Positions 34,043 through 48,286 of a stretch of 64,000 bases of DNA are shown piece after piece. The position numbers and the translations under genes are program-made. The number at the start of each line of letters is the position of its first letter. Positions within the stretch are counted from its first letter, which is position 1. The DNA is from Tubulanus polymorphus (Eukaryota > Nemertea > Palaeonemertea > Tubulaniformes > Tubulanidae): NCBI RefSeq assembly GCF_964204645.1, contig NC_134033.1, positions 1-64,000 of the forward strand, read 5' to 3'. The notes beneath the pieces are model-generated. The model worked only from the letters and a program-made list of their open reading frames with translations, searched no databases and had not been told where the DNA came from.

Positions 34043-36373
34043 TAGAACCATATTTAGCTAGAAAAATCTGTATCTTTCAACCCATCTACTCGAAATAAGT
34101 TCAGTTTACCTTATCCTATCATTTCAGATCGAGTCTATCATCTTCAGAACCAAATGCAGCCAGAAAATTCTGAATCTTTCCACCTATCTATTTGAAATCA
34201 GTTCAATACGCCTTAACCCATCTTTTCACATTGATCCATCATCTTTAGAAACAAAAGCAGCCAGAAAATTCTGTTTCTTTCCACCTATCTATTTGAAATC
34301 AGTTCAATACGACTTAACCCATCTTTTCCGATTGAATCCATCATCTTCAGAACCAAAAGCAGCCAGAAAATTCTTATTCTTTCCACCTATTTATTTTAAA
34401 TCAGTTCAATAAGCCTTAACCCATCTTTTCAGATTGAATCCATCATCATCTTTAAAACCAAAAGCAGCCAGAAAATTCTGTTTCTTTCCACCTATCTATT
34501 TGAAATCAGTTCAATACGCCTTTACTCATCTTTTCAGATTGAATCCATCAATTTCAGAAGCATAAGTAGCAAGAAAATTCTGAATCTTTCCACCTATCTA
34601 TTTGAAATCAGTTCAATACGCCTTAACCCATCTTTTCAGATTAAATCCATCATCTTCAGAACCGAAAGCAGCCAGAAAATTCTGATTCTTTCCACCTATC
34701 TATTTTAAATCAGTTCAATGCGCCTTAACCCATCTTTTCAGATTGAATCCATCATCTTCAGAACCAAAAGCAGCCAGAAAATTCTTATTCTTTCCACCTA
34801 TTTATTTTAAATCAGTTCCATAAGCCTTAACCCATCTTTTCAGATTGAATCCATCATCTTTAGAACCAAAAGCAGCCAGAAAATTCTGATTCTTTCCACC
34901 TATCTATTTTAAATCAGTTCAATGCGCCTTAACCCATCTTTTCAGATTGAATCCATCATCTTCAGAACCAAAAGCAGCCAGAAAATTCTGATTCTTTCCA
35001 CCTATCTATTTGAAATCAGTTCAATACACCCAAACCCATCAATTAAGATAGAATTCATCATCTTTAGAACCATATTTAGCTAGAAAAATCTGTATCTTTC
35101 AACCCATCTACTCGAAATAAGTTCAGCTTACCTTATCCTATCATTTCAGATCGAGTCTATCATCTTCAGAATCAAACGCAGCCAGAAAATTCTGATTCTT
35201 TCAACCTATCTATTTGAAATCAGTTCAATACGCCTTTCCTTATCTTTTCAGATTGAATCCATCAATTTCAGAAGCATAAGTAGCAAGAAAATTCTGAATC
35301 TTTCCACCTATCTATTTGAAATCAGTTCAATACGCCTTAACCCATCTTTTCAGATTGAATCCATCATCTTCAGAACCAAAAGCAGCCAGAAAATTCTGTT
35401 TCTTTCCACCTACCTATTTGAAATCAGTTCAATACGCCTTAACCCACCTTTTCACATTGATCCATCATCTTTAGAAACAAAAGCAGCCAGAAAATTCTGT
35501 TTCTTTCCACCTATCTATTTGAAATCAGTTCAATACGCCCTAACCCATCTTTTCAGATTGAATCCATCATCTTCAGAACCAAAAGCAGCCAGAAAATTCT
35601 GATTCTTTCCACCTATCTATTTTAAATCAGTTCAATAAGCCTTAACCCATCTTTTCAGATTGAATCCATCATCTTTAGAACCAAAAGCAGCCAGAAAAGG
35701 CTGTTTCTTTCCACCTATCTATTTGAAATCAGTTCAATACGCCTTTACTCATCTTTTCAGATTGAATCCATCATCTTTAGAACCAAGAGCAGCCAGAAAA
35801 TTCTGTTTCTTTCCACCTATCTATTTGAAATCAGTTCAATACGCCTTTACTCATCTTTTCAGATTGAATCCATCAATTTCAGAAGCATAAGTAGCAAGAA
35901 AATTCTGAATCTTTCCACCTATCTATTTGAAATCAGTTCAATACGCCTTAACCCATCTTTTCACATTGAATCCATCATCTTCAGAACCAAAAGCAGCCAG
36001 AAAATTCTTATTCTTTCCACCTATTTATTTTAAATCAGTTCAATAAGCCTTAACCCATCTTTTCAGATTGAATCCATCATCTTTAGAACCAAAAGCAGCC
36101 AGAAAATTCTGTTTCTTTCCACCTATCTATTTGAAATCAGTTCAATACGCCTTAACCCATCTTTTCACATTGATCCATCATCTTTAGAAACAAAAGCAGC
36201 CTGAAAATTCGGTTTCTTTCCACCTATCTATTTGAAATCAGTTCAATACGCCCTAACCCATCTTTTTAGATTGAATCCATCATCTTCAGAACCAAAAGCA
36301 GCCAGAAAATTCTGATTCTCTCCACCTATCTATTTTAAATCAGTTCAAATAAGCCTTAACCCATCTTTTCAGA

Positions 36374-37291
36374 TTGAATCCATCATCTTTAGAACCAAAA
36401 GCAGCCAGAAAAGTCTGTTTCTTTCCACCTATCTATTTGAAATCAGTTCAATACGCCTTTACTCATCTTTTCAGATTGAATCCATCATCTTTAGAACCAA
36501 GAGCAGCCAGAAAATTCTGTTTCTTTCCACCTATCTATTTGAAATCAGTTCAATGCGCCTTAACCCATCTTTTCAGATTGATTCCATCATCTTCAGAACC
36601 AAAAGCAGCCAGAAAAGGCTGTTTCTTTCCACCTATCTATTTGAAATCAGTTCAATACGCCTTTACTCATCTTTTCAGATTGAATCCATCATCTTTAGAA
36701 CCAAGAGCAGCCAGAAAATTCTGTTTCTTTCCACCTATCTATTTGAAATCAGTTCAATACGCCTTTACTCATCTTTTCAGATTGAATCCATCAATTTCAG
36801 AAGCATAAGTAGCAAGAAAATTCTGAATCTTTCCACCTATCTATTTGAAATCAGTTCAATACGCCTTAACCCATCTTTTCACATTGAATCCATCATCTTC
36901 AGAACCAAAAGCAGCCAGAAAATTCTGAATCTTTCCACCTATTTATTTTAAATCAGTTCAATAAGCCTTAACCCATCTTTTCAGATTGAATCCATCATCT
37001 TTAGAACCAAAAGCAGCCAGAAAATTCTGTTTCTTTCCACCTATCTATTTGAAATCAGTTCAATACGCCTTAACCCATCTTTTCACATTGATCCATCATC
37101 TTTAGAAACAAAAGCAGCCTGAAAATTCGGTTTCTTTCCACCTATCTATTTGAAATCAGTTCAATACGCCCTAACCCATCTTTTTAGATTGAATCCATCA
37201 TCTTCAGAACCAAAAGCAGCCAGAAAATTCTGATTCTCTCCACCTATCTATTTTAAATCAGTTCAAATAAGCCTTAACCCATCTTTTCAGA
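36374..37291. repeat. HOR-1 variant unit (918 bp) with an internal hybrid monomer
   Basis: The unit keeps nine monomers but lacks the CATCATCAT monomer. Around 36,585-36,620 a monomer starting TTGATTCCATC switches into the type marked AAAAGGCTG. The one-base loss (TTGATCC) and one-base gain (TTCAAATAAG) cancel, giving exactly 918 bp. Confidence 0.85.
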
Positions 37292-38312
37292 TTGAATCCA
37301 TCATCTTTAGAACCAAAAGCAGCCAGAAAAGTCTGTTTCTTTCCACCTATCTATTTGAAATCAGTTCAATACGCCTTTACTCATCTTTTCAGATTGAATC
37401 CATCATCTTTAGAACCAAGAGCAGCCAGAAAATTCTGTTTCTTTCCACCTATCTATTTGAAATCAGTTCAATGCGCCTTAACCCATCTTTTCAGATTGAT
37501 TCCATCATCTTCAGAACCAAAAGCAGCCAGAAAATTATTATTCTTTCCACCTATTTATTTTAAATCAGTTCAATAAGCCTTAACCCATCTTTTCAGATTG
37601 AATCCATCATCATCTTTAAAACCAAAAGCAGCCAGAAAATTCTGTTTCTTTCCACCTATCTATTTGAAATCAGTTCAATACGCCTTTACTCATCTTTTCA
37701 GATTGAATCCATCAATTTCAGAAGCATAAGTAGCAAGAAAATTCTGAATCTTTCCACCTATCTATTTGAAATCAGTTCAATACGCCTTAACCCATCTTTT
37801 CACATTGAATCCATCATCTTCAGAACCAAAAGCAGCCAGAAAATTCTTATTCTTTCCACCTATTTATTTTAAATCAGTTCAATAAGCCTTAACCCATCTT
37901 TTCAGATTGAATCCATCATCTTTAGAACCAAAAGCAGCCAGAAAATTCTGTTTCTTACCACCTATCTATTTGAAATCAGTTCAATACGCCTTAACCCATC
38001 TTTTCACATTGATCCATCATCTTTAGAAACAAAAGCAGCCTGAAAATTCGGTTTCTTTCCACCTATCTATTTGAAATCAGTTCAATACGCCCTAACCCAT
38101 CTTTTCACATTGATCCATCATCTTTAGAAACAAAAGCAGCCTGAAAATTCGGTTTCTTTCCACCTATCTATTTGAAATCAGTTCAATACGCCCTAACCCA
38201 TCTTTTTAGATTGAATCCATCATCTTCAGAACCAAAAGCAGCCAGAAAATTCTGATTCTTTCCACCTATCTATTTTAAATCAGTTCAATAAGCCTTAACC
38301 CATCTTTTCAGA
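37292..38312. repeat. HOR-1 variant with ten monomers (1,021 bp)
   Basis: The monomer marked CACATTGATCC and CCTGAAAATTCGG is present twice in succession (about 38,010 and 38,110). The extra monomer is 101 bp because it carries the one-base loss, so 920 + 101 = 1,021, as observed. This is a single-monomer duplication by unequal exchange. Confidence 0.85.
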
Positions 38313-41190
38313 TTGAATCCATCATCTTTAGAACCAAAAGCAGCCAGAAAAGTCTGTTTCTTTCCACCTATCTATTTGAAATCAGTTCAATACGCCTTTA
38401 CTCATCTTTTCAGATTGAATCCATCATCTTTAGAACCAAGAGCAGCCAGAAAATTCTGTTTCTTTCCACCTATCTATTTGAAATCAGTTCAATGCGCCTT
38501 AACCCATCTTTTCAGATTGATTCCATCATCTTCAGAACCAAAAGCAGCCAGAAAATTCTTATTCTTTCCACCTATTTATTTTAAATCAGTTCAATAAGCC
38601 TTAACCCATCTTTTCAGATTGAATCCATCATCATCTTTAAAACCAAAAGCAGCCAGAAAATTCTGTTTCTTTCCACCTATCTATTTGAAATCAGTTCAAT
38701 ACGCCTTTACTCATCTTTTCAGATTGAATCCATCAATTTCAGAAGCATAAGTAGCAAGAAAATTCTGAATCTTTCCACCTATCTATTTGAAATCAGTTCA
38801 ATACGCCTTAACCCATCTTTTCAGATTAAATCCATCATCTTCAGAACCGAAAGCAGCCAGAAAATTCTGATTCTTTCCACCTATCTATTTTAAATCAGTT
38901 CAATGCGCCTTAACCCATCTTTTCAGATTGAATCCATCATCTTCAGAACCAAAAGCAGCCAGAAAATTCTTATTCTTTCCACCTATTTATTTTAAATCAG
39001 TTCCATAAGCCTTAACCCATCTTTTCAGATTGAATCCATCATCTTTAGAACCAAAAGCAGCCAGAAAATTCTGTTTCTTTCCACCTATCTACTTGAAATC
39101 AGTTCAATACACCCAAACCCATCAATTAAGATAGAATTCATCATCTTTAGAACCATATTTAGCTAGAAAAATCTGTATCTTTCAACCCATCTACTCGAAA
39201 TAAGTTCAGCTTACCTTATCCTATCATTTCAGATCGAGTCTATCATCTTCAGAACCAAACGCAGCCAGAAAATTCTGATTCTTTCAACCTATCTATTTGA
39301 AATCAGTTCAATACGCCTTTCCTTATCTTTTCAGATTGAATCCATCAATTTCAGAAGCATAAGTAGCAAGAAAATTCTGAATCTTTCCACCTATCTATTT
39401 GAAATCAGTTCAATACGCCTTAACCCATCTTTTCAGATTGAATCCATCATCTTCAGAACCAAAAGCAGCCAGAAAATTCTGTTTCTTTCCACCTACCTAT
39501 TTGAAATCAGTTCAATACGCCTTAACCCACCTTTTCACATTGATCCATCATCTTTAGAAACAAAAGCAGCCAGAAAATTCTGTTTCTTTCCACCTATCTA
39601 TTTGAAATCAGTTCAATACGCCCTAACCCATCTTTTCAGATTGAATCCATCATCTTCAGAACCAAAAGCAGCCAGAAAATTCTGATTCTTTCCACCTATC
39701 TATTTTAAATCAGTTCAATAAGCCTTAACCCATCTTTTCAGATTGAATCCATCATCTTTAGAACCAAAAGCAGCCAGAAAAGGCTGTTTCTTTCCACCTA
39801 TCTATTTGAAATCAGTTCAATACGCCTTTACTCATCTTTTCAGATTGAATCCATCATCTTTAGAACCAAGAGCAGCCAGAAAATTCTGTTTCTTTCCACC
39901 TATCTATTTGAAATCAGTTCAATACGCCTTTACTCATCTTTTCAGATTGAATCCATCAATTTCAGAAGCATAAGTAGCAAGAAAATTCTGAATCTTTCCA
40001 CCTATCTATTTGAAATCAGTTCAATACGCCTTAACCCATCTTTTCACATTGAATCCATCATCTTCAGAACCGAAAGCAGCCAGAAAATTCTGATTCTTTC
40101 CACCTATCTATTTTAAATCAGTTCAATGCGCCTTAACCCATCTTTTCAGATTGAATCCATCATCTTCAGAACCGAAAGCAGCTAGAAAATTCTTATTCTT
40201 TCCACCTATTTATTTGAAATCAGTTCAATGCGCCTTAACCCATCTTTTCAGATTGAATCCATCATCTTTAGAACCATATTTAGCTAGAAAAATCTGTATC
40301 TTTCAACCCATCTACTCGAAATAAGTTCAGTTTACCTTATCCTATCATTTCAGATCGAGTCTATCATCTTCAGAACCAAATGCAGCCAGAAAATTCTGAA
40401 TCTTTCCACCTATCTATTTGAAATCAGTTCAATACGCCTTAACCCATCTTTTCACATTGATCCATCATCTTTAGAAACAAAAGCAGCCAGAAAATTCTGT
40501 TTCTTTCCACCTATCTATTTGAAATCAGTTCAATACGACTTAACCCATCTTTTCCGATTGAATCCATCATCTTCAGAACCAAAAGCAGCCAGAAAATTCT
40601 TATTCTTTCCACCTATTTATTTTAAATCAGTTCAATAAGCCTTAACCCATCTTTTCAGATTGAATCCATCATCATCTTTAAAACCAAAAGCAGCCAGAAA
40701 ATTCTGTTTCTTTCCACCTATCTATTTGAAATCAGTTCAATACGCCTTTACTCATCTTTTCAGATTGAATCCATCAATTTCAGAAGCATAAGTAGCAAGA
40801 AAATTCTGAATCTTTCCACCTATCTATTTGAAATCAGTTCAATACGCCTTAACCCATCTTTTCAGATTAAATCCATCATCTTCAGAACCGAAAGCAGCCA
40901 GAAAATTCTGATTCTTTCCACCTATCTATTTTAAATCAGTTCAATGCGCCTTAACCCATCTTTTCAGATTGAATCCATCATCTTCAGAACCAAAAGCAGC
41001 CAGAAAATTCTTATTCTTTCCACCTATTTATTTTAAATCAGTTCCATAAGCCTTAACCCATCTTTTCAGATTGAATCCATCATCTTTAGAACCAAAAGCA
41101 GCCAGAAAATTCTGTTTCTTTCCACCTATCTACTTGAAATCAGTTCAATACACCCAAACCCATCAATTAAGATAGAATTCATCATCTTTA

Positions 41191-42107
41191 GAACCATATT
41201 TAGCTAGAAAAATCTGTATCTTTCAACCCATCTACTCGAAATAAGTTCAGCTTACCTTATCCTATCATTTCAGATCGAGTCTATCATCTTCAGAACCAAA
41301 CGCAGCCAGAAAATTCTGATTCTTTCAACCTATCTATTTGAAATCAGTTCAATACGCCTTTCCTTATCTTTTCAGATTGAATCCATCAATTTCAGAAGCA
41401 TAAGTAGCAAGAAAATTCTGAATCTTTCCACCTATCTATTTGAAATCAGTTCAATACGCCTTAACCCATCTTTTCAGATTGAATCCATCATCTTCAGAAC
41501 CAAAAGCAGCCAGAAAATTCTGTTTCTTTCCACCTACCTATTTGAAATCAGTTCAATACGCCTTAACCCACCGTTTCACATTGATCCATCATCTTTAGAA
41601 ACAAAAGCAGCCAGAAAATTCTGTTTCTTTCCACCTATCTATTTGAAATCAGTTCAATACGCCCTAACCCATCTTTTCAGATTAAATCCATCATCTTCAG
41701 AACCGAAAGCAGCCAGAAAATTCTGATTCTTTCCACCTATCTATTTTAAATCAGTTCAATGCGCCTTAACCCATCTTTTCAGATTGAATCCATCATCTTC
41801 AGAACCAAAAGCAGCCAGAAAATTCTTATTCTTTCCACCTATTTATTTTAAATCAGTTCCATAAGCCTTAACCCATCTTTTCAGATTGAATCCATCATCT
41901 TTAGAACCAAAAGCAGCCAGAAAATTCTGATTCTTTCCACCTATCTATTTTAAATCAGTTCAATGCGCCTTAACCCATCTTTTCAGATTGAATCCATCAT
42001 CTTCAGAACCAAAAGCAGCCAGAAAATTCTGATTCTTTCCACCTATCTATTTGAAATCAGTTCAATACACCCAAACCCATCAATTAAGATAGAATTCATC
42101 ATCTTTA
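41191..42107. repeat. Higher-order repeat HOR-2 unit (917 bp)
   Basis: The anchors at 41191 and 42108 are 917 bp apart, with the same monomer order as the 28533 unit. Confidence 0.8.
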
Positions 42108-43435
42108 GAACCATATTTAGCTAGAAAAATCTGTATCTTTCAACCCATCTACTCGAAATAAGTTCAGCTTACCTTATCCTATCATTTCAGATCGAGTCTA
42201 TCATCTTCAGAACCAAACGCAGCCAGAAAATTCTGATTCTTTCAACCTATCTATTTTAAATCAGTTCAATACGCCTTTCCTTATCTTTTCAGATTGAATC
42301 CATCAATTTCAGAAGCATAAGTAGCAAGAAAATTCTGAATCTTTCCACCTATCTATTTGAAATCAGTTCAATACGCCTTAACCCATCTTTTCAGCCTGAA
42401 TCCATCATCTTCAGAACCGAAAGCAGCCAGAAAATTCTTATTCTTTCCACCTATTTATTTGAAATCAGTTCAATGCGCCTTAACCCATCTTTTCAGATTG
42501 AATCCATCATCTTTAGAACCATATTTAGCTAGAAAAATCTGTATCTTTCAACCCATCTACTCGAAATAAGTTCAGTTTACCTTATCCTATCATTTCAGAT
42601 CGAGTCTATCATCTTCAGAACCAAATGCAGCCAGAAAATTCTGAATCTTTCCACCTATCTATTTGAAATCAGTTCAATACGCCTTAACCCATCTTTTCAC
42701 ATTGATCCATCATCTTTAGAAACAAAAGCAGCCAGAAAATTCTGTTTCTTTCCACCTATCTATTTGAAATCAGTTCAATACGACTTAACCCATCTTTTCC
42801 GATTGAATCCATCATCTTCAGAACCAAAAGCAGCCAGAAAATTCTTATTCTTTCCACCTATTTATTTTAAATCAGTTCAATAAGCCTTAACCCATCTTTT
42901 CAGATTGAATCCATCATCATCTTTAAAACCAAAAGCAGCCAGAAAATTCTGTTTCTTTCCACCTATCTATTTGAAATCAGTTCAATACGCCTTTACTCAT
43001 CTTTTCAGATTGAATCCATCAATTTCAGAAGCATAAGTAGCAAGAAAATTCTGAATCTTTCCACCTATCTATTTGAAATCAGTTCAATACGCCTTAACCC
43101 ATCTTTTCAGATTAAATCCATCATCTTCAGAACCGAAAGCAGCCAGAAAATTCTGATTCTTTCCACCTATCTATTTTAAATCAGTTCAATGCGCCTTAAC
43201 CCATCTTTTCAGATTGAATCCATCATCTTCAGAACCAAAAGCAGCCAGAAAATTCTTATTCTTTCCACCTATTTATTTTAAATCAGTTCCATAAGCCTTA
43301 ACCCATCTTTTCAGATTGAATCCATCATCTTTAGAACCAAAAGCAGCCAGAAAATTCTGTTTCTTTCCACCTATCTACTTGAAATCAGTTCAATACACCC
43401 AAACCCATCAATTAAGATAGAATTCATCATCTTTA

Positions 43436-44352
43436 GAACCATATTTAGCTAGAAAAATCTGTATCTTTCAACCCATCTACTCGAAATAAGTTCAGCTTAC
43501 CTTATCCTATCATTTCAGATCGAGTCTATCATCTTCAGAACCAAACGCAGCCAGAAAATTCTGATTCTTTCAACCTATCTATTTGAAATCAGTTCAATAC
43601 GCCTTTCCTTATCTTTTCAGATTGAATCCATCAATTTCAGAAGCATAAGTAGCAAGAAAATTCTGAATCTTTCCACCTATCTATTTGAAATCAGTTCAAT
43701 ACGCCTTAACCCATCTTTTCAGATTGAATCCATCATCTTCAGAACCAAAAGCAGCCAGAAAATTCTGTTTCTTTCCACCTACCTATTTGAAATCAGTTCA
43801 ATACGCCTTAACCCACCGTTTCACATTGATCCATCATCTTTAGAAACAAAAGCAGCCAGAAAATTCTGTTTCTTTCCACCTATCTATTTGAAATCAGTTC
43901 AATACGCCCTAACCCATCTTTTCAGATTAAATCCATCATCTTCAGAACCGAAAGCAGCCAGAAAATTCTGATTCTTTCCACCTATCTATTTTAAATCAGT
44001 TCAATGCGCCTTAACCCATCTTTTCAGATTGAATCCATCATCTTCAGAACCAAAAGCAGCCAGAAAATTCTTATTCTTTCCACCTATTTATTTTAAATCA
44101 GTTCCATAAGCCTTAACCCATCTTTTCAGATTGAATCCATCATCTTTAGAACCAAAAGCAGCCAGAAAATTCTGATTCTTTCCACCTATCTATTTTAAAT
44201 CAGTTCAATGCGCCTTAACCCATCTTTTCAGATTGAATCCATCATCTTCAGAACCAAAAGCAGCCAGAAAATTCTGATTCTTTCCACCTATCTATTTGAA
44301 ATCAGTTCAATACACCCAAACCCATCAATTAAGATAGAATTCATCATCTTTA
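43436..44352. repeat. Higher-order repeat HOR-2 unit (917 bp)
   Basis: The anchors at 43436 and 44353 are 917 bp apart, with the same monomer order as the 28533 unit. Confidence 0.8.
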
Positions 44353-45659
44353 GAACCATATTTAGCTAGAAAAATCTGTATCTTTCAACCCATCTACTCG
44401 AAATAAGTTCAGCTTACCTTATCCTATCATTTCAGATCGAGTCTATCATCTTCAGAACCAAACGCAGCCAGAAAATTCTGATTCTTTCAACCTATCTATT
44501 TTAAATCAGTTCAATACGCCTTTCCTTATCTTTTCAGATTGAATCCATCAATTTCAGAAGCATAAGTAGCAAGAAAATTCTGAATCTTTCCACCTATCTA
44601 TTTGAAATCAGTTCAATACGCCTTAACCCATCTTTTCAGATTGAATCCATCATCTTCAGAACCAAAAGCAGCCAGAAAATTCTGTTTCTTTCCACCTACC
44701 TATTTGAAATCAGTTCAATACGCCTTAACCCACCTTTTCACATTGATCCATCATCTTTAGAAACAAAAGCAGCCAGAAAATTCTGTTTCTTTCCACCTAT
44801 CTATTTGAAATCAGTTCAATACGCCCTAACCCATCTTTTCAGATTGAATCCATCATCTTCAGAACCAAAAGCAGCCAGAAAATTCTGATTCTTTCCACCT
44901 ATCTATTTTAAATCAGTTCAATAAGCCTTAACCCATCTTTTCAGATTGAATCCATCATCTTTAGAACCAAAAGCAGCCAGAAAAGGCTGTTTCTTTCCAC
45001 CTATCTATTTGAAATCAGTTCAATACGCCTTTACTCATCTTTTCAGATTGAATCCATCATCTTTAGAACCAAGAGCAGCCAGAAAATTCTGTTTCTTTCC
45101 ACCTATCTATTTGAAATCAGTTCAATACGCCTTTACTCATCTTTTCAGATTGAATCCATCAATTTCAGAAGCATAAGTAGCAAGAAAATTCTGAATCTTT
45201 CCACCTATCTATTTGAAATCAGTTCAATACGCCTTAACCCATCTTTTCACATTGAATCCATCATCTTCAGAACCAAAAGCAGCCAGAAAATTCTTATTCT
45301 TTCCACCTATTTATTTTAAATCAGTTCAATAAGCCTTAACCCATCTTTTCAGATTGAATCCATCATCTTTAGAACCAAAAGCAGCCAGAAAATTCTGTTT
45401 CTTTCCACCTATCTATTTGAAATCAGTTCAATACGCCTTAACCCATCTTTTCACATTGATCCATCATCTTTAGAAACAAAAGCAGCCTGAAAATTCGGTT
45501 TCTTTCCACCTATCTATTTGAAATCAGTTCAATACGCCCTAACCCATCTTTTTAGATTGAATCCATCATCTTCAGAACCAAAAGCAGCCAGAAAATTCTG
45601 ATTCTCTCCACCTATCTATTTTAAATCAGTTCAAATAAGCCTTAACCCATCTTTTCAGA

Positions 45660-46579
45660 TTGAATCCATCATCTTTAGAACCAAAAGCAGCCAGAAAAGT
45701 CTGTTTCTTTCCACCTATCTATTTGAAATCAGTTCAATACGCCTTTACTCATCTTTTCAGATTGAATCCATCATCTTTAGAACCAAGAGCAGCCAGAAAA
45801 TTCTGTTTCTTTCCACCTATCTATTTGAAATCAGTTCAATGCGCCTTAACCCATCTTTTCAGATTGATTCCATCATCTTCAGAACCAAAAGCAGCCAGAA
45901 AATTCTTATTCTTTCCACCTATTTATTTTAAATCAGTTCAATAAGCCTTAACCCATCTTTTCAGATTGAATCCATCATCATCTTTAAAACCAAAAGCAGC
46001 CAGAAAATTCTGTTTCTTTCCACCTATCTATTTGAAATCAGTTCAATACGCCTTTACTCATCTTTTCAGATTGAATCCATCAATTTCAGAAGCATAAGTA
46101 GCAAGAAAATTCTGAATCTTTCCACCTATCTATTTGAAATCAGTTCAATACGCCTTAACCCATCTTTTCACATTGAATCCATCATCTTCAGAACCAAAAG
46201 CAGCCAGAAAATTCTTATTCTTTCCACCTATTTATTTTAAATCAGTTCAATAAGCCTTAACCCATCTTTTCAGATTGAATCCATCATCTTTAGAACCAAA
46301 AGCAGCCAGAAAATTCTGTTTCTTTCCACCTATCTATTTGAAATCAGTTCAATACGCCTTAACCCATCTTTTCACATTGATCCATCATCTTTAGAAACAA
46401 AAGCAGCCTGAAAATTCGGTTTCTTTCCACCTATCTATTTGAAATCAGTTCAATACGCCCTAACCCATCTTTTTAGATTGAATCCATCATCTTCAGAACC
46501 AAAAGCAGCCAGAAAATTCTGATTCTTTCCACCTATCTATTTTAAATCAGTTCAATAAGCCTTAACCCATCTTTTCAGA
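45660..46579. repeat. Higher-order repeat HOR-1, second unit (920 bp)
   Basis: The unit has the same monomer order and the same two indels as at 30145. The next unit begins at 46580. Confidence 0.9.
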
Positions 46580-48286
46580 TTGAATCCATCATCTTTAGAA
46601 CCAAAAGCAGCCAGAAAAGTCTGTTTCTTTCCACCTATCTATTTGAAATCAGTTCAATACGCCTTTACTCATCTTTTCAGATTGAATCCATCATCTTTAG
46701 AACCAAGAGCAGCCAGAAAATTCTGTTTCTTTCCACCTATCTATTTGAAATCAGTTCAATGCGCCTTAACCCATCTTTTCAGATTGATTCCATCATCTTC
46801 AGAACCAAAAGCAGCCAGAAAATTCTTATTCTTTCCACCTATTTATTTTAAATCAGTTCAATAAGCCTTAACCCATCTTTTCAGATTGAATCCATCATCA
46901 TCTTTAAAACCAAAAGCAGCCAGAAAATTCTGTTTCTTTCCACCTATCTATTTGAAATCAGTTCAATACGCCTTTACTCATCTTTTCAGATTGAATCCAT
47001 CAATTTCAGAAGCATAAGTAGCAAGAAAATTCTGAATCTTTCCACCTATCTATTTGAAATCAGTTCAATACGCCTTAACCCATCTTTTCAGATTAAATCC
47101 ATCATCTTCAGAACCGAAAGCAGCCAGAAAATTCTGATTCTTTCCACCTATCTATTTTAAATCAGTTCAATGCGCCTTAACCCATCTTTTCAGATTGAAT
47201 CCATCATCTTCAGAACCAAAAGCAGCCAGAAAATTCTTATTCTTTCCACCTATTTATTTTAAATCAGTTCCATAAGCCTTAACCCATCTTTTCAGATTGA
47301 ATCCATCATCTTTAGAACCAAAAGCAGCCAGAAAATTCTGTTTCTTTCCACCTATCTACTTGAAATCAGTTCAATACACCCAAACCCATCAATTAAGATA
47401 GAATTCATCATCTTTAGAACCATATTTAGCTAGAAAAATCTGTATCTTTCAACCCATCTACTCGAAATAAGTTCAGCTTACCTTATCCTATCATTTCAGA
47501 TCGAGTCTATCATCTTCAGAACCAAACGCAGCCAGAAAATTCTGATTCTTTCAACCTATCTATTTGAAATCAGTTCAATACGCCTTTCCTTATCTTTTCA
47601 GATTGAATCCATCAATTTCAGAAGCATAAGTAGCAAGAAAATTCTGAATCTTTCCACCTATCTATTTGAAATCAGTTCAATACGCCTTAACCCATCTTTT
47701 CAGATTGAATCCATCATCTTCAGAACCAAAAGCAGCCAGAAAATTCTGTTTCTTTCCACCTACCTATTTGAAATCAGTTCAATACGCCTTAACCCACCTT
47801 TTCACATTGATCCATCATCTTTAGAAACAAAAGCAGCCAGAAAATTCTGTTTCTTTCCACCTATCTATTTGAAATCAGTTCAATACGCCCTAACCCATCT
47901 TTTCAGATTGAATCCATCATCTTCAGAACCAAAAGCAGCCAGAAAATTCTGATTCTTTCCACCTATCTATTTTAAATCAGTTCAATAAGCCTTAACCCAT
48001 CTTTTCAGATTGAATCCATCATCTTTAGAACCAAAAGCAGCCAGAAAAGGCTGTTTCTTTCCACCTATCTATTTGAAATCAGTTCAATACGCCTTTACTC
48101 ATCTTTTCAGATTGAATCCATCAATTTCAGAAGCATAAGTAGCAAGAAAATTCTGAATCTTTCCACCTATCTATTTGAAATCAGTTCAATACGCCTTAAC
48201 CCATCTTTTCACATTGAATCCATCATCTTCAGAACCAAAAGCAGCCAGAAAATTCTTATTCTTTCCACCTATTTATTTTAAATCAG

